DNA of 64,000 nt from assembly GCA_020466095.1 (NCBI GenBank), contig CM035806.1, forward strand, positions 129,627,156 through 129,691,155. Direction: 5' to 3'. Position numbers and translations under genes: made by a program. Below, one piece after another: positions 34,261 through 45,045 of the stretch. Numbering within the stretch: the stretch's first letter is position 1; every line of letters begins with the position of its first letter. The notes below the pieces were generated by a model. It saw nothing but the letters and a program-made list of their open reading frames with translations, was not told the origin of the DNA and did not search any database. The DNA is from Chlorops oryzae (lineage: Eukaryota > Arthropoda > Insecta > Diptera > Chloropidae).

Positions 34261-35904
34261 TATGCCCATTTCTCTTTTTAACATATCTTCTTCTTTCCCA
34301 CACTCATCAGAATACATCTACAAGCAAATTCCCTGAAATAAATAAATAATTGTCGGTTAATTTCATCCACTTCATTAAACAAATTTAGCAATATAGCATC
34401 AATTGTTATACTTACTTGTATTTTCTATAGTGTTTTCAGCGTATCAACTTCCAGTGTCACCGGATCGAAATATGAACCTCACTCATATGCAGAAGCGTCT
34501 CCCCGTCAATGTGGCACTTTAAAAAATTTGAGTTTATTAGAAACGGAAGACTTCGCAAAATATATATGAATTAATACACACCTATCAAATTTTCTGCGAT
34601 TTTGAACGCGAGCAATATTTTCATTCAATTTTCAAATTAAACACAATTTCTCTGCTTCCATAAAAAACGTGTTTTCACTTCATGAACGATCTTTGCTTAT
34701 GTCGGTGAGTCTTCTGCCTTAAGACTCATCAACCCCAAGAACTTCTTAAAAATATTCACTTTTTCTTTTCGTAATATTGAAGAATTTCTTCATATTTCAA
34801 GATTTACATTAGTCATATTGAAGCAATTTCTTTATTTATACGAAATAAATTCGTTATATTTAATATATAAATTAATTTTAAGACAATTTTTTCGTCATAT
34901 TGAAAAAATTTCTTCATATTTACGAAATTAATTACTCTATATTCACGAATACGTTTTGTTATATTAACGAAATTTCTTCATATCAACAAACAAATTACGT
35001 CATATTGAAGAAATTTCTTCATTTATACGAAAATTCTAATTTTAAAATGTCCTACGAAAGCTTTTGTCATATGTAAGAAAATTTCTTCAGCATGAAGAAA
35101 TGTTTTCGTACCTATGAAGAAATTTTGTTATATTGATTAAACTATTTAACTCATATTGAAGAATTTTTTTTCGTTCCATTCACAAAATTTCTGCAATATA
35201 ACAAATATTTTCGTCAGCATGAAGAAAACTCGTTATATTGACTAAAATTCGTATTCAAATATTTACGAAAATTTTTATTCAATATTACTGCCGATATTTC
35301 TTTCAGTGCAATTACGAAGATCAGTTGTAATTTTATTGTCTTCACTTGCATTTGTCCCGTCAATCTCCCAAGTGCATCCATTAACAAAATCAGTAACCCG
35401 ATATCTTTATTTGTATCGTTTTGATAATCATTAGGTGGAATTTTTACTTCATAGTCTTTTTTAGAACTTTCAGGATCATGTGTAGGAAGCGTTGTGTATT
35501 GATGCATCGGAAATGATGTTAAATTTTAGTCACCACGTTGAATAAGACGAATTTTATTTCGTTTTTTTCTGAGCAAAATACCCATTTCTTTTAATTCTTT
35601 TCCATTCTAATTTACTACGCTCATCGAATTTGAACTTATTATATGACGAATTTTTTCTTTTATATGCGACTGTTGTTGGTTGTAAAATAGTGAGTGAAGA
35701 CTCGATTTCATACTTGTATGCGACTGTTAAATAACCCCTGTAGGAAGATTAGGGTGAATCGGGCCCTAGCGAGTAGTTCTCGAGTGTAGGAAAAATAACT
35801 AGTACGCGAGTAGAGACACGGACAGTAGAACCTAACTAGTGGCATATTCAACAGTTCAATTTTGCCCACACATTAATCTAATATATTTGCTGTGCGTGAG
35901 TCAG

Positions 35905-36264
35905 ATAGGTCCGTGGCGTAGTGAAAGCGTATTCGCTTGGCAATATGAAGGGCTCGAGTTCGATTCCTGTCGCAGGCGAAAAAATTTGGAAGAATGGCAT
36001 GTTTCGAAAAACTCAAATAATTGGATTGAAAAATTAGTCTTCACCAATGCTGTCTCACAACGTTGCGCACAAATTCGCTCAACATTTTCTGCCAATTTGA
36101 AACCTTTCTTTTTTATATATTTGCTTTTTATTCCTCTTAGGATTCCAATTTTTACTAATAATTAAAAAAAAAAAATCGGCGTTCGCTTGGCCCGGGATTT
36201 GAACCTGGGTTCTTCAGATCGCGAGGTGCACGCGCTACGCTGTGAGCAACGACAGCGCGGGCCG
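35905..36264 (+). mobile_element. Double-ended tRNA SINE-like element, copy 2
   Basis: The plus-strand head has an A box (TGGCGTAGTGA, 35913) and a B box (GAGTTCGATTCC, about 35957), and ends TGTCGCAGGCGAAAA. A body with CTTTTTATTCCTCTTAGG follows, then an A12 run, then an inverted tRNA-like sequence. On the minus strand that sequence reads GGTTCAAATCCCGGGCC preceded by an A-box-like GTTGCTCACAGCGTAGCGCG. Both ends therefore carry their own Pol III-like promoter, facing inward. Confidence 0.75.
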
Positions 36265-36284
36265 GTCTCCCAGCTATGAACGTA

Positions 36285-37392
36285 CCCAAGCAGCAAAATA
36301 GAGCGATTCGACCAGCAGCAAGTCGAATCGACCTATTTTGGTTGAAAATACCCTATTTCTGACCTATTTTCCGGCCTTAAATATGACCTAACTTAAAAGT
36401 CCGTTTCGAAGGTCCAAATTACCTCTATTCTACCTATTTCATGACTTCAAAGTCGCTTCGACTTCCAAGTCGATTTTTGGTCGAAAATAGGTAAAAAATT
36501 CCCTATTGAGTGACTTAAAATTGACTTAACTTTGAATTCCAAATTAGGTAATTTTTCAAGGCAAACAGACCAATTTTTTGACTAAAATTTGACTATAAAG
36601 TCCGTTTGACTTATAGGGCGAAATAGGGTCAAAAGTTGACTTATTTTGTTGCATGCTTCGACTTCAAAGTCGAGCGGACTTGATTTTCGGACTTTATAGT
36701 CGGTTTGACTTTAAAGTCGAAATAGGTCAAAATAGGTCGAGCTCGGCCATGTTTTTCGAATGGAAAATTGAGAATTATTCTTCTGCATATGTTTTTTCTT
36801 TAAGAAAAACAATTTTTTTCAAGCAATATTTATTTAATTTCCATCAATGAGAATGCCCCTTAAAAATGAAGAAGTAGAAGGAACACTTTCACGAAAAATC
36901 TCAGCGGGCATATGTTTTTGGGACTTATTAAGCGCAAAATAAATTTTAATGAAGTCCATATTTTATTTATTATTTATTTCTTAAGACACACGAAGAAGAA
37001 AATCTCTCGTTCATTTCTGCTTTCGAGTAATACGAATGACTGAGTAAGATATTATGTATTTATATCTTTATGTTACTCTCTCTCTCACTTTTTTCGTTTC
37101 CTTTTACGTTCTCTTTCGTTTTACTCATAATTCCAATTAGGTCGAAAATTGGTCATTTCGACTTCTTTTCGACTAATATTAGGTAAACGGACTTCTTTTC
37201 GCCCTGACTTTGAAGTCGAAATGCCCTATTATGACCTATTATTACCGCCAATCGACTTCCAATCTATTCCCCACTTACGTCGACTCGACGTCGAATCGAC
37301 GTAATTTCGACTTATTTAGGTTAGGTCAAGTAAATATTCTGACCTAATATAGGTAAGAATTTACCAATTTTCGACCTATTTTGCTACTTGGG
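36285..37392. mobile_element. Element H with CCCAAGYAGCAAAATAG ends
   Basis: The inverted ends are CCCAAGCAGCAAAATAG and CCCAAGTAGCAAAATAG, flanked by GTA on both sides (36282-36284, 37393-37395). The body is filled with short words such as GACCTATTTT and GACTTCAAAGTCG in both orientations, concentrated towards the ends. No protein is encoded. Confidence 0.75.
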
Positions 37393-37395
37393 GTA

Positions 37396-38934
37396 GTATG
37401 TATGTATGTATATCAAGTGTACTGAATTGGCCCGTTGCTTCTAATTCTGCACTTGTTCAAACGCGACTGTCGATTTTCGAATGGCATCTCAGAGTAAATG
37501 TTTACAGTTCAATGCATTGGCGGGGAAATTACGAGCGAGTAGTACTGTTGATTTGGGAATTAGTCGAAGAATACTTCTGCACTAGTTCAACTTCCTACAG
37601 GGAACTATGTATATAAGTCACTAAAACCGTCGCAAAGAAGTATTACGCGTTTCTTTCTGCGACACATAAAAATGTCAATTTTTGGAGACTATTCTGTGAC
37701 TTCTAAGTAACATTTGAAGCCACGTCCAAATTATAGTCATAATAGAGAAAAATTGCGACTTAGCAATGACTTTTATGCGACCTAGCAGAAAATTCAGTTT
37801 AAGAGAAACTATTTTGCAACTGTTATGCAACCAACAGGTTTTCGAATGACTTATCTGCAATCCTTATGCGACTAAATTTTAGTCACAAAATTGAGGTCTG
37901 TGTTACTTGGGGTATTTCGGCGAATTCGCTTCCGCCTTCATCAGGATGATTCCTAATTCTCCTAATTCTCTTATTCTCATATCTGTATAAAAAAAATTTT
38001 TTGCTTTTTCTGATTGTGTATTTAGCCGCCACTTATGGTTCTATTTTGACCATGACCACAATTCTCGAAACTCGCAAAAATATTATTTTCACTATTTCGC
38101 AGCTAGATATAATATCCTCTTATGGTTAAAATTTGACCATGGCCATCATCCGCGAAATTCGCAAAAATTTTATTTTCACTATTTCGAATTGAGTATTTCG
38201 CAGCTAGATATAATATCCTCTTACGGTTAAAAATTGACCAAGACCACCATTCGCGAAAGTTTTGTGCTTAATAACAATTTCGAGTTGGAGAAGCTAAATC
38301 GAAGTACAGATAAGGTATAACTAGATATCCAAGCTAGAACAACAAAATAAGTGGTAGTCACTGTACTTAGCAAGCTACGACTCATCATCATGAGAATTTC
38401 TAGCCATAAAGACATACCGTTACTCGGATGGTCCACCAGCTCGCCTATTGTTACGAGAGACAGCCATAAGTAAAAGCCAAAAAATTGCGCAGCTTAATTC
38501 TCGGCTACACTATTTGGGATCGATTTAAAATTGATCTGTACACAGGCAATCTGACTAAACCAAATATAGGGAGCTGCTAAATTGATCAAGTATGTACTTT
38601 CAGGAACCGCAATCATAATTTTGTTTACGTTCAATGATCCGAAATATTTACTTGCAGTAACGGAAATTCACTTCTGGCTGCTACTTCTAGACTCCCTCCA
38701 AAACATTGCTGCAAGGACGAATGATGAACGAAAACGGGATAGAACAAAAGTGGATTGCTTAAAAAGACGACAAAAAATTGAGGCAGCACAACAAAAACTT
38801 AATCCACCTTAAATTTTTACTTCGATTAAACGTAAATCGTGACTTAAACATTCTAGGCTCGATTTTTATTCTTAATTTCTACCAAAAATGTAGACAAAAT
38901 TCTATGTGAGTGTGGAAATGCGAAGTAATTTTTT

Positions 38935-38976
<42 letters not shown>

Positions 38977-39727
38977 GTCTATCTTTGTTCGATACTTTCA
39001 ATGAACAGTTTTAGCTTGAATTGAATTGATTTTATATAATTTTTTATAAATACTTATTCGAAATATATCTCATCATGGCTCTGACTTAGAATGGTTCAGG
39101 ATAAACCGACGGAAATGAATTCAATGAAAATTTGTTTTTCTTTTTTTTTTAAGATCTGTGATTGTGTGGCTATCAGCAATCAATGCCGTGATTGTTTTTG
39201 ATATGTAAAAATACACGGAACTATAAAGTTTTTCGTTTAATAACATATGCAAATATTGCATATATGTATGTATGTATTGCGCGTGGCTGACTAATAATTC
39301 CCATTTAAGTGAATGCTCCAGTCATACTTCCATAAATCGATTTTTCTATCATTCGAAACATGAATCGGATTTGAGAAGAGTTTAAGCTTAGGTTTGCATA
39401 GAATTCCTTAACATCAATCCTTTCTCTCAATAAATCCTTTGGTTATTTTAAAAATAAATTAAAACTATGGAAGTTTGACTGTAATTTTTTTGAAGAAATT
39501 ATATTTAATTTTAAAACTCTTGCAATGAGATCCATTTCGAAATTGTGCGCATTATTTTGAATTATTACTGGCTGGTTCGAAATAGTTCGGGACAGTGTTA
39601 CCGTTTTAGCGAGATTCTTCCTAGATATAGCGTAATTTTTTCACCGTCAGTGACAAAATTTCAATATTTGTCTTCGCTATGATTTTCCAGCGCTGTGGCT
39701 TTTTGTTACCAAACATTTGGCAATAAT
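37396..39727. other. No gene recognised; short repeats only
   Basis: Includes another CCCCAAGTAAC-type element end near 37900-37915 and a tandem unit at 38027-38256. A poly-T run lies at 38948-38976. Open frames of 60-76 codons here resemble nothing I know. Confidence 0.5.
38027..38256. repeat. Tandem repeat of about 100 bp
   Basis: About two and a half units share CTTATGGTTAAAATTTGACCATG, CGCGAAATTCGCAAAAAT and TTTCGCAGCTAGATATAATATCC. Confidence 0.8.
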
Positions 39728-39730
39728 TTA

Positions 39731-40238
39731 TAGCACTGACAGACATAGGTATTTTACACCATGATGGTGTGAAGTCTATGTGACACACATAGGTATTTCT
39801 CAAAAGTCTACCTTAGCCATCATAGACTTTTTATAGACTTCACACTACATTGAAAGGGAGGATTTATTGTAGACTTCTTAGATTGATATGGCAGCGCTGC
39901 ACAAAATTAAACGAAATATCGATTATTTTATCGGAAACCAGATGATTAAATTTCTAATTTCAAGTATTTTGTGCGAAATGCATGAAATTAATTCCATCGA
40001 ATGGATTTATATAACAAAGAGACGATATTTCCATAGATTCTTTTGAGATACAATCGAGACTAATTGCTACCAAAATGTGTTTATTGTTGTTGTTGTTGTT
40101 TTAATTTTCAATTATCAGCTGTTTTAAAGAAGTCCACAATAGAAATCCACAATCAATTGTAGTGTGTCACCCCAACATAGACTTCTTTCATTGTAGTGTG
40201 AAGTCTATAGACTTTACACCATATGTCTGTCAATGCTA
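39731..40238 (+). mobile_element. Harbinger-like TIR element, family E, copy E1
   Basis: The ends are TAGCACTGACAGACATA and its near-complement, flanked by TTA on both sides (39728-39730, 40239-40241), the classic PIF/Harbinger target. Subterminal words (TAGACTTCACAC, AAGTCTATG) repeat in both orientations. A short frame beginning MAALHKIKRNIDYFIG is also present in copy E2. At 508 bp it lacks transposase. Confidence 0.85.
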
Positions 40239-41003
40239 TTAGTGGCCACCAAAGTCAATATTATTTAAGTACATTTGATATAGACTTTGTGAGTTCTTAT
40301 AGAACTGCGCATAGACAGCCGATGTTCATAATCGGGTATGTTCTAGGTTTCGAGTCAAAATAAATTTCGGAAATTATCGTATGTTACAAAAACTGATTTT
40401 TACAGGAGAGCATTTTGTCTAAAAATTTTTGCATATGCGCGTGTGTATAAGGTTAAACTAATTCGGCATTGCGCATGTTTACACGTACGTCAAACTTCGT
40501 TCAAGAAATCGGCGTTTGTGGGAGAGAGGAGAACATGCTAATGATTTTATTCAACAGAGTGCGACAGCTGGTACACGTACATATACAAGATAAACAAGTC
40601 TAAGTCTATATTCGCCCATTTACGTTTGACTGAGAGAATACGCGTATCGATACGGGTTGTAAACTACTTTAATACGCGTATCCGGCTTGCAGGGGTAGCA
40701 TGATCTTTTGTAAATGTGTGAGTGCAAACATCATCGTGCTTTGCTGGGTAGTTGAATTCCTGCAACTGCGTTTTTCTTTGTAGATGATTTGCATGTGTTG
40801 AATATTTTCAGGAATTGCTGCCGTATTGAAAATCAGGCATAATATTGAAACTATTCTCATTTTCATCATGTTTTTAAGTTGAAAGCAAAACATTCCTTTT
40901 TTTATGGATCGCAATTGTATGTCGGAACACAAACTTTATAGAGTTTTTGAGACATTTTTTTTAGTAAAAGTATTTGATGGACTTTTTGCTGACTGGTGTC
41001 CAT

Positions 41004-41009
41004 TTTATT
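41004..41009 (-). promoter_or_regulatory. Candidate Pxn poly(A) signal
   Basis: AATAAA on the minus strand about 265 nt past the Pxn stop. Two further AATAAA words occur at about 41034-41045. In such AT-rich DNA the choice between them is a guess. Confidence 0.3.
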
Positions 41010-41271
41010 TCCATAGGTCAGTGTGCCATTTTTTTTATTTTTTTTATTTTTTTTTTTTGTGATGATACTACATAATTGGTTTCGTGCTTTCTTAGATCCT
41101 ATAATTCTAAGACTTTCAATTGAATAAGTACAGTGGTTAAAAATTGATCCTTGGCACAAATGTGAGTGTGTGTGTGTGTGTGCATAGGGACTGCGGGTGC
41201 TTTTAGGTTCGACTGTGAAATTGTGGAATTTCATTTCATAATTATGATTTCTTCTACGTTCTTACTTAAAC

Positions 41272-43977
41272 CTATTTAACTGCTTCGTTTTGGGGGCAAA
41301 ACGGGCAGCAGACATCGCCAGATTTGACTGGTGCAATGTTGTTTGCGCAAACGATTTCGCCGCATATTTCATGTGTGCAAGTGACCTGCCCGTGACGGCA
41401 TTCACATTTGGTGCATACATCTGGACTCCAGATCTCATTGTTGAGACGCGTAGTTCCGTTTCGATCGACGCAATGGCTACGCTTTGGTTTATTCTCGATT
41501 TTCGGTTTCTCTTTGGCTTGCTCCGCCACGCAACCGTGCGAAGATGATTCTTCGAGTTTGCGTAATTTTTTGTGCATTTTCTTTAGTTCCTTCTGAAAGC
41601 TACTGACAACGTCTTCGAGACCGCTTATACGTTCCTCATTTATATCGAACATGATATCGATATCGTTTTCTGACTCCGATGGCATGTCGAGATCGCCCTC
41701 CGATGTGTGAGTGGTTTGAGCTTGATCCTTAGCCGCGGCGCGGCGAGTGCGACGTTTAGATTTGATATAGGTCTCCGGTACATAGGTAGTCAAGAGCGGT
41801 GGCATACTGTTGCAAGTGCCGCAATCTTGCCAGAAGTACAAATTCACACCGGGGATATCTTCGCATTTCTTATAGCCACCCTGTATCCGTGGCAGTAGAA
41901 ATACGTTATCAGTGATTTCTTCGATATTATCTCCATTGTCGCAGAGTACGCGACCCAAATTGGCTTGCTTTATTTGAGCTAATTGTTCGGGCATGAAGAC
42001 GGTTGGATTTTCATAATAAAACCGATCACCGTCGCGCAAACGTCGGAATTGCTCAACTAGCAGACACTGAAACAGGGGACCCACCTTACCGCCGTCGACT
42101 TGATCTTCGAGAACGCCACCGACCCAAACGTCAATATTATCTGGATGTCCGTAGAGTTCTTTTAGCTTTCGACGAACATCCGGATCGCCTATTTCCGCTC
42201 GCAGGTCATCGAAAGTTTCCGCGACGCTTAAATTGCAGAAACGTCGGTAGACATTATAGCCGGGTATTCCGTGGTCTCGGCCGCGCTGCACATTCATGGC
42301 CGCCAGATCAAGGGCGACAGCGTGAGCGGTGAGGAAAAGCTTCTCGGTTAGTTCGGTGTTTAGATTTTGGTCGGGGGTCTTCAGCTTTGCTGCCACCGCG
42401 AACATGCCACGCATAAGTGGATCGACGCCACCCTCGTACGCGATGCGCCACGGCGCGAAGAAGGCCTTATGCAATTGCAAATGGCCCTGCGGGATCGGCT
42501 CGAAATTCGAGTCCAAACGATGAAGGACCGGATTTATAATCGTGTGTCCAAAACGGAGTGCTGCTGTCGCAAATTCATTAGCTATGCTCGGATTCACATT
42601 CGGGTCGTAGCCACGATATTCGCCCAGCATTCGCATTCCACTCTCACCGACGATCAAAGGCAGCCAATGCTTGAAGCTTATGTGCTGCATTTCGGCGCCG
42701 ACAATTTTACGCGCCTCCTGGTACAGTGTATCGCCGTCCCAATGCGGGTTAATATCACGCAATCGAACGGCGATCCGATTATGCTCCCGCATCCAAATAG
42801 TATGCATGGCGAGTAATCCAACTTGCTCGTTGACCCGTATATCGCCGGCAACGAAGCAATTCATTGTGTTCTCATCTAAATTACGTCGGCAATCCATGCC
42901 GTCCTGCGGGGCTGCAAACGGTAGCATATCCTTTTGCCGTGGGAAATGCACACCAACACGGAGCAGACCTTCGTCCGTTGTTAAATTACGTAGCTCCTGC
43001 GAGAATTCATAGCTATAGCCATAGACCTGCGAGGCATCTATGTACGAGGTTAGCTGATTAATTTGCTCGCGATGTTGAACGCTATCGAAGAATACCGACG
43101 TCATGCCAGAGCCGCAAATCGAACTGGATCGAACGATATCGATGCAACGTCGATTCTTTATACGTGGATCGTTCGGCGGAACCTCGACCGGATAGCAGGG
43201 AGGTGCGAATTCGCATGTCTTCTTGCAATCGATGCCGTCCCAACTTTCCGAACTCACAGATGGTATTGCATGATCCAGATCGTGGTCGAGAAATTGCCCC
43301 CATTGCATGACCATATGGGTAATAGTGTCATCCGGTGTTATCTCTTTCGTCGATATTAAGGTTGTCGAAACCAATCGTGCACTGGGCTTCGGATATCCAG
43401 CATACAGTTTACCCTTCATCCAACCGATGGGCATGCTGAAACCGTTCTCGTAAATTGGCTTCTCAATGCGCCGGAAAGCGATGAGCGAGGCGCCCCAAGT
43501 CGGATGGCGTAAATTATTGCATGTGCCATCAACACTGCGGTACTTAGAGTGATAGCACATATCGGTGCAGTTGGGCATCTCACGATGTTCCATGCAACCG
43601 GAAAGCTCGGCGACCAAATGCAAATGATCACGCGAAAGCAGATCGCGGAACTCGTATTTGTCACTTTCGACGCTTAAATTGTGGCCCATTAAAACGTGTT
43701 TCCGTATGTTGACCAGTGTTCGTTCATAAATTTCAGCGGCTCGAGCCAGTTGCCTTGCCTCGCCAGTGGGGAAGCGGAATACTCGCAGCAAATCGGCAAA
43801 GTTCTTCGTTGATCGTTGGGGAGATGAAGTCGCACCAGCCGCCGCCGCCGCCTCGCCTCGGTGCGGTTGTTGAAAAGGTATTCAACGGTATTGTTGATAG
43901 CTAAGTCAATCTCGCGCGCTGCTTCTTCAAATGCGATCCGTACGTATCGATCGCCAGGCGCTAAGTCGACAGTGTTC
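41272..43977 (-). CDS. Pxn: Peroxidasin, last exon: heme peroxidase and VWC domains
   Basis: Peroxidasin is a secreted heme peroxidase. In animals it makes hypobromous acid that forms sulfilimine cross-links in collagen IV of basement membranes. This exon begins after a T-rich AG at 43978; its first base completes a codon left by the preceding exon. The peroxidase domain shows GQFLDHDLDHA with the distal His and heme-linked Asp. It also has IRVNEQ with the distal Arg and heme-linked Glu, plus the Gln where myeloperoxidase has Met. RFGHTIINP contains the proximal heme His. A basic KRRTRRA site follows, then a predicted coiled coil (about DINEERISGLEDVVSSFQKEL) and a ten-cysteine VWC domain ending NEAVK and TAG at 41272. 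The frame of the first 38 codons (…INNTVEYLFNNRTE) differs by one base from the rest; the shift lies in the GC-rich repeat 43841-43860. I read this as a missing base in the sequence. Confidence 0.96.
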
Positions 43978-44116
43978 CTAAAAAAAAAAAAAAAATTTTT
44001 TTATTTTGAAGTCGGTTATTGCTATTTTGTTTGTTCTGTGTTTCTTTGAGTCCTTTTCAGCTCCGACGTTTGTTCGACAAAAAAAAAAAAAATGATTTAT
44101 TTTGATTCTTAGCATA

Positions 44117-44511
44117 ACACTGTGCGACATTTTAGAGGTCATGTTTTGTAAACAAAAATTTGACGACTGTTTTTGAAAGTGCTCGTTGAGTATAACAACG
44201 CCTCATACTCAGTTTTGTCAAGCCACATCTACATTTTTTAAAATAGACTTCAAAAAGTGGGGCCGAGAATTAAATTACTCATTTACTTATGGCTATATCT
44301 CACAATCCGTTCAATATTTTAATTGCCTATCTATCGCTATATATTTATAGCTTTGAACTCATTTTAAATACTTTTAGTACAAACCGACCCGAGAAAAGCT
44401 CTATCTAGTAGGTGCAAATTGCAAAAGTTCCTAAAATTTGACCTATTTTTTATCATATTTTATCTTGTATGGCCTATAGCTCCCAAGACAATAAACATTT
44501 AATCAAAATTT
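44117..44511 (+). repeat. Family B repeat, intact copy
   Basis: A repeat of about 395 bp, beginning GTGCGACATTTTAG and ending near CAAAATTTTTTAATG. It is the uninterrupted reference for the split copies at 17962-18792 and 18795-22520. Confidence 0.75.
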
Positions 44512-44535
44512 TTTAATGCAAATATAGAAAGATTA

Positions 44536-45045
44536 TAACATTGACAGACATATGGTGTAAAGTCTATAGACTTTACACTACAATGAAAGAAGTCTATGTT
44601 GGGGTGACACACTACAATTGATTGTGGATTTCTATTGTGGACTTCTTTTTGAACCAGCTGATAATTGAAAATTAAAACAACAACAAAAACAATAAAAACA
44701 TTTTGGTAGCATTTAGCCTCAATTTTATCCCAAAAGAATCCATGAAAATATCGTTTGTTTGTTATATAAATCCATACGATGGAATTAATTTCATGCATTT
44801 CGCATAAATTACTTGAAACTAGAAATTTAAAATTCTGGTTTCCGATAAAATAATCGATATTTCGTTTATGTTTTTGCAGCGTTGCCATATCAATCTAAGA
44901 AGTCCACAATAAATCCTCCCTTTCAATGTAGTGTGAAGTCTATAAAAAGTCTATGATGGCTAAGGTAGACTTTTGAGAAATACTTATGTGTGTCACATAG
45001 ACTTCACATCATCATGGTGTAAAATACCTATGTCTGTCAGTGCTA
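44536..45045 (-). mobile_element. Harbinger-like TIR element, family E, copy E2
   Basis: Inverted relative to E1, 510 bp. Ends TAACATTGACAGACATA and TAGCACTGACAGACATA are flanked by TTA (44533-44535, 45046-45048). It shares the short frame MATLQKHKRNIDYFIG... with E1, here open for about 129 codons where E1 stops after RFF. Confidence 0.85.

Larger units (their letters stand above)
28072..35308. mobile_element. Palindromic-arm TIR element, copy D2 (heavily interrupted)
   Basis: The left end CACCGAAAAAAATCC (28072) and right end ...TTTCTTTCAGTG (35308) match copy D1 at 2117-5835, with CA on both flanks. The left arm is cut at ATTATCC (28477-28483) by a hAT element and resumes at 33677 with the same ATTATCC. 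The remainder of the left arm runs to about 33830 and the right arm covers about 34345-35308. Some interior sequence (33830-34340) differs from D1 and is extremely AT-rich. Confidence 0.75.
35736..37606. mobile_element. Probable TIR element with CCCTGTAGGAAG ends
   Basis: CCCTGTAGGAAG at the left and its exact complement at the right enclose ACTAGT/CTAGT-rich subterminal DNA. The double-tRNA unit (35905-36264) and element H (36285-37392) both lie inside. Similar ends occur near 54119 and 54577. No target duplication could be recognised. Confidence 0.5.

Noticed and set aside
35214..35507. 97-codon minus-strand frame near the right end of D2
   Set aside because: It overlaps the terminal repeat of D2 for half its length and has no recognisable motif.
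41290..43359. Several antisense frames of 60-150 codons over the Pxn last exon
   Set aside because: They are shadows of the long GC-richer coding exon on the other strand and show no domain.
41272..43977. Treating Pxn as a pseudogene because of the frameshift
   Set aside because: Every other exon, splice site and catalytic residue is intact, and the single shift is in a repeat prone to sequencing error.
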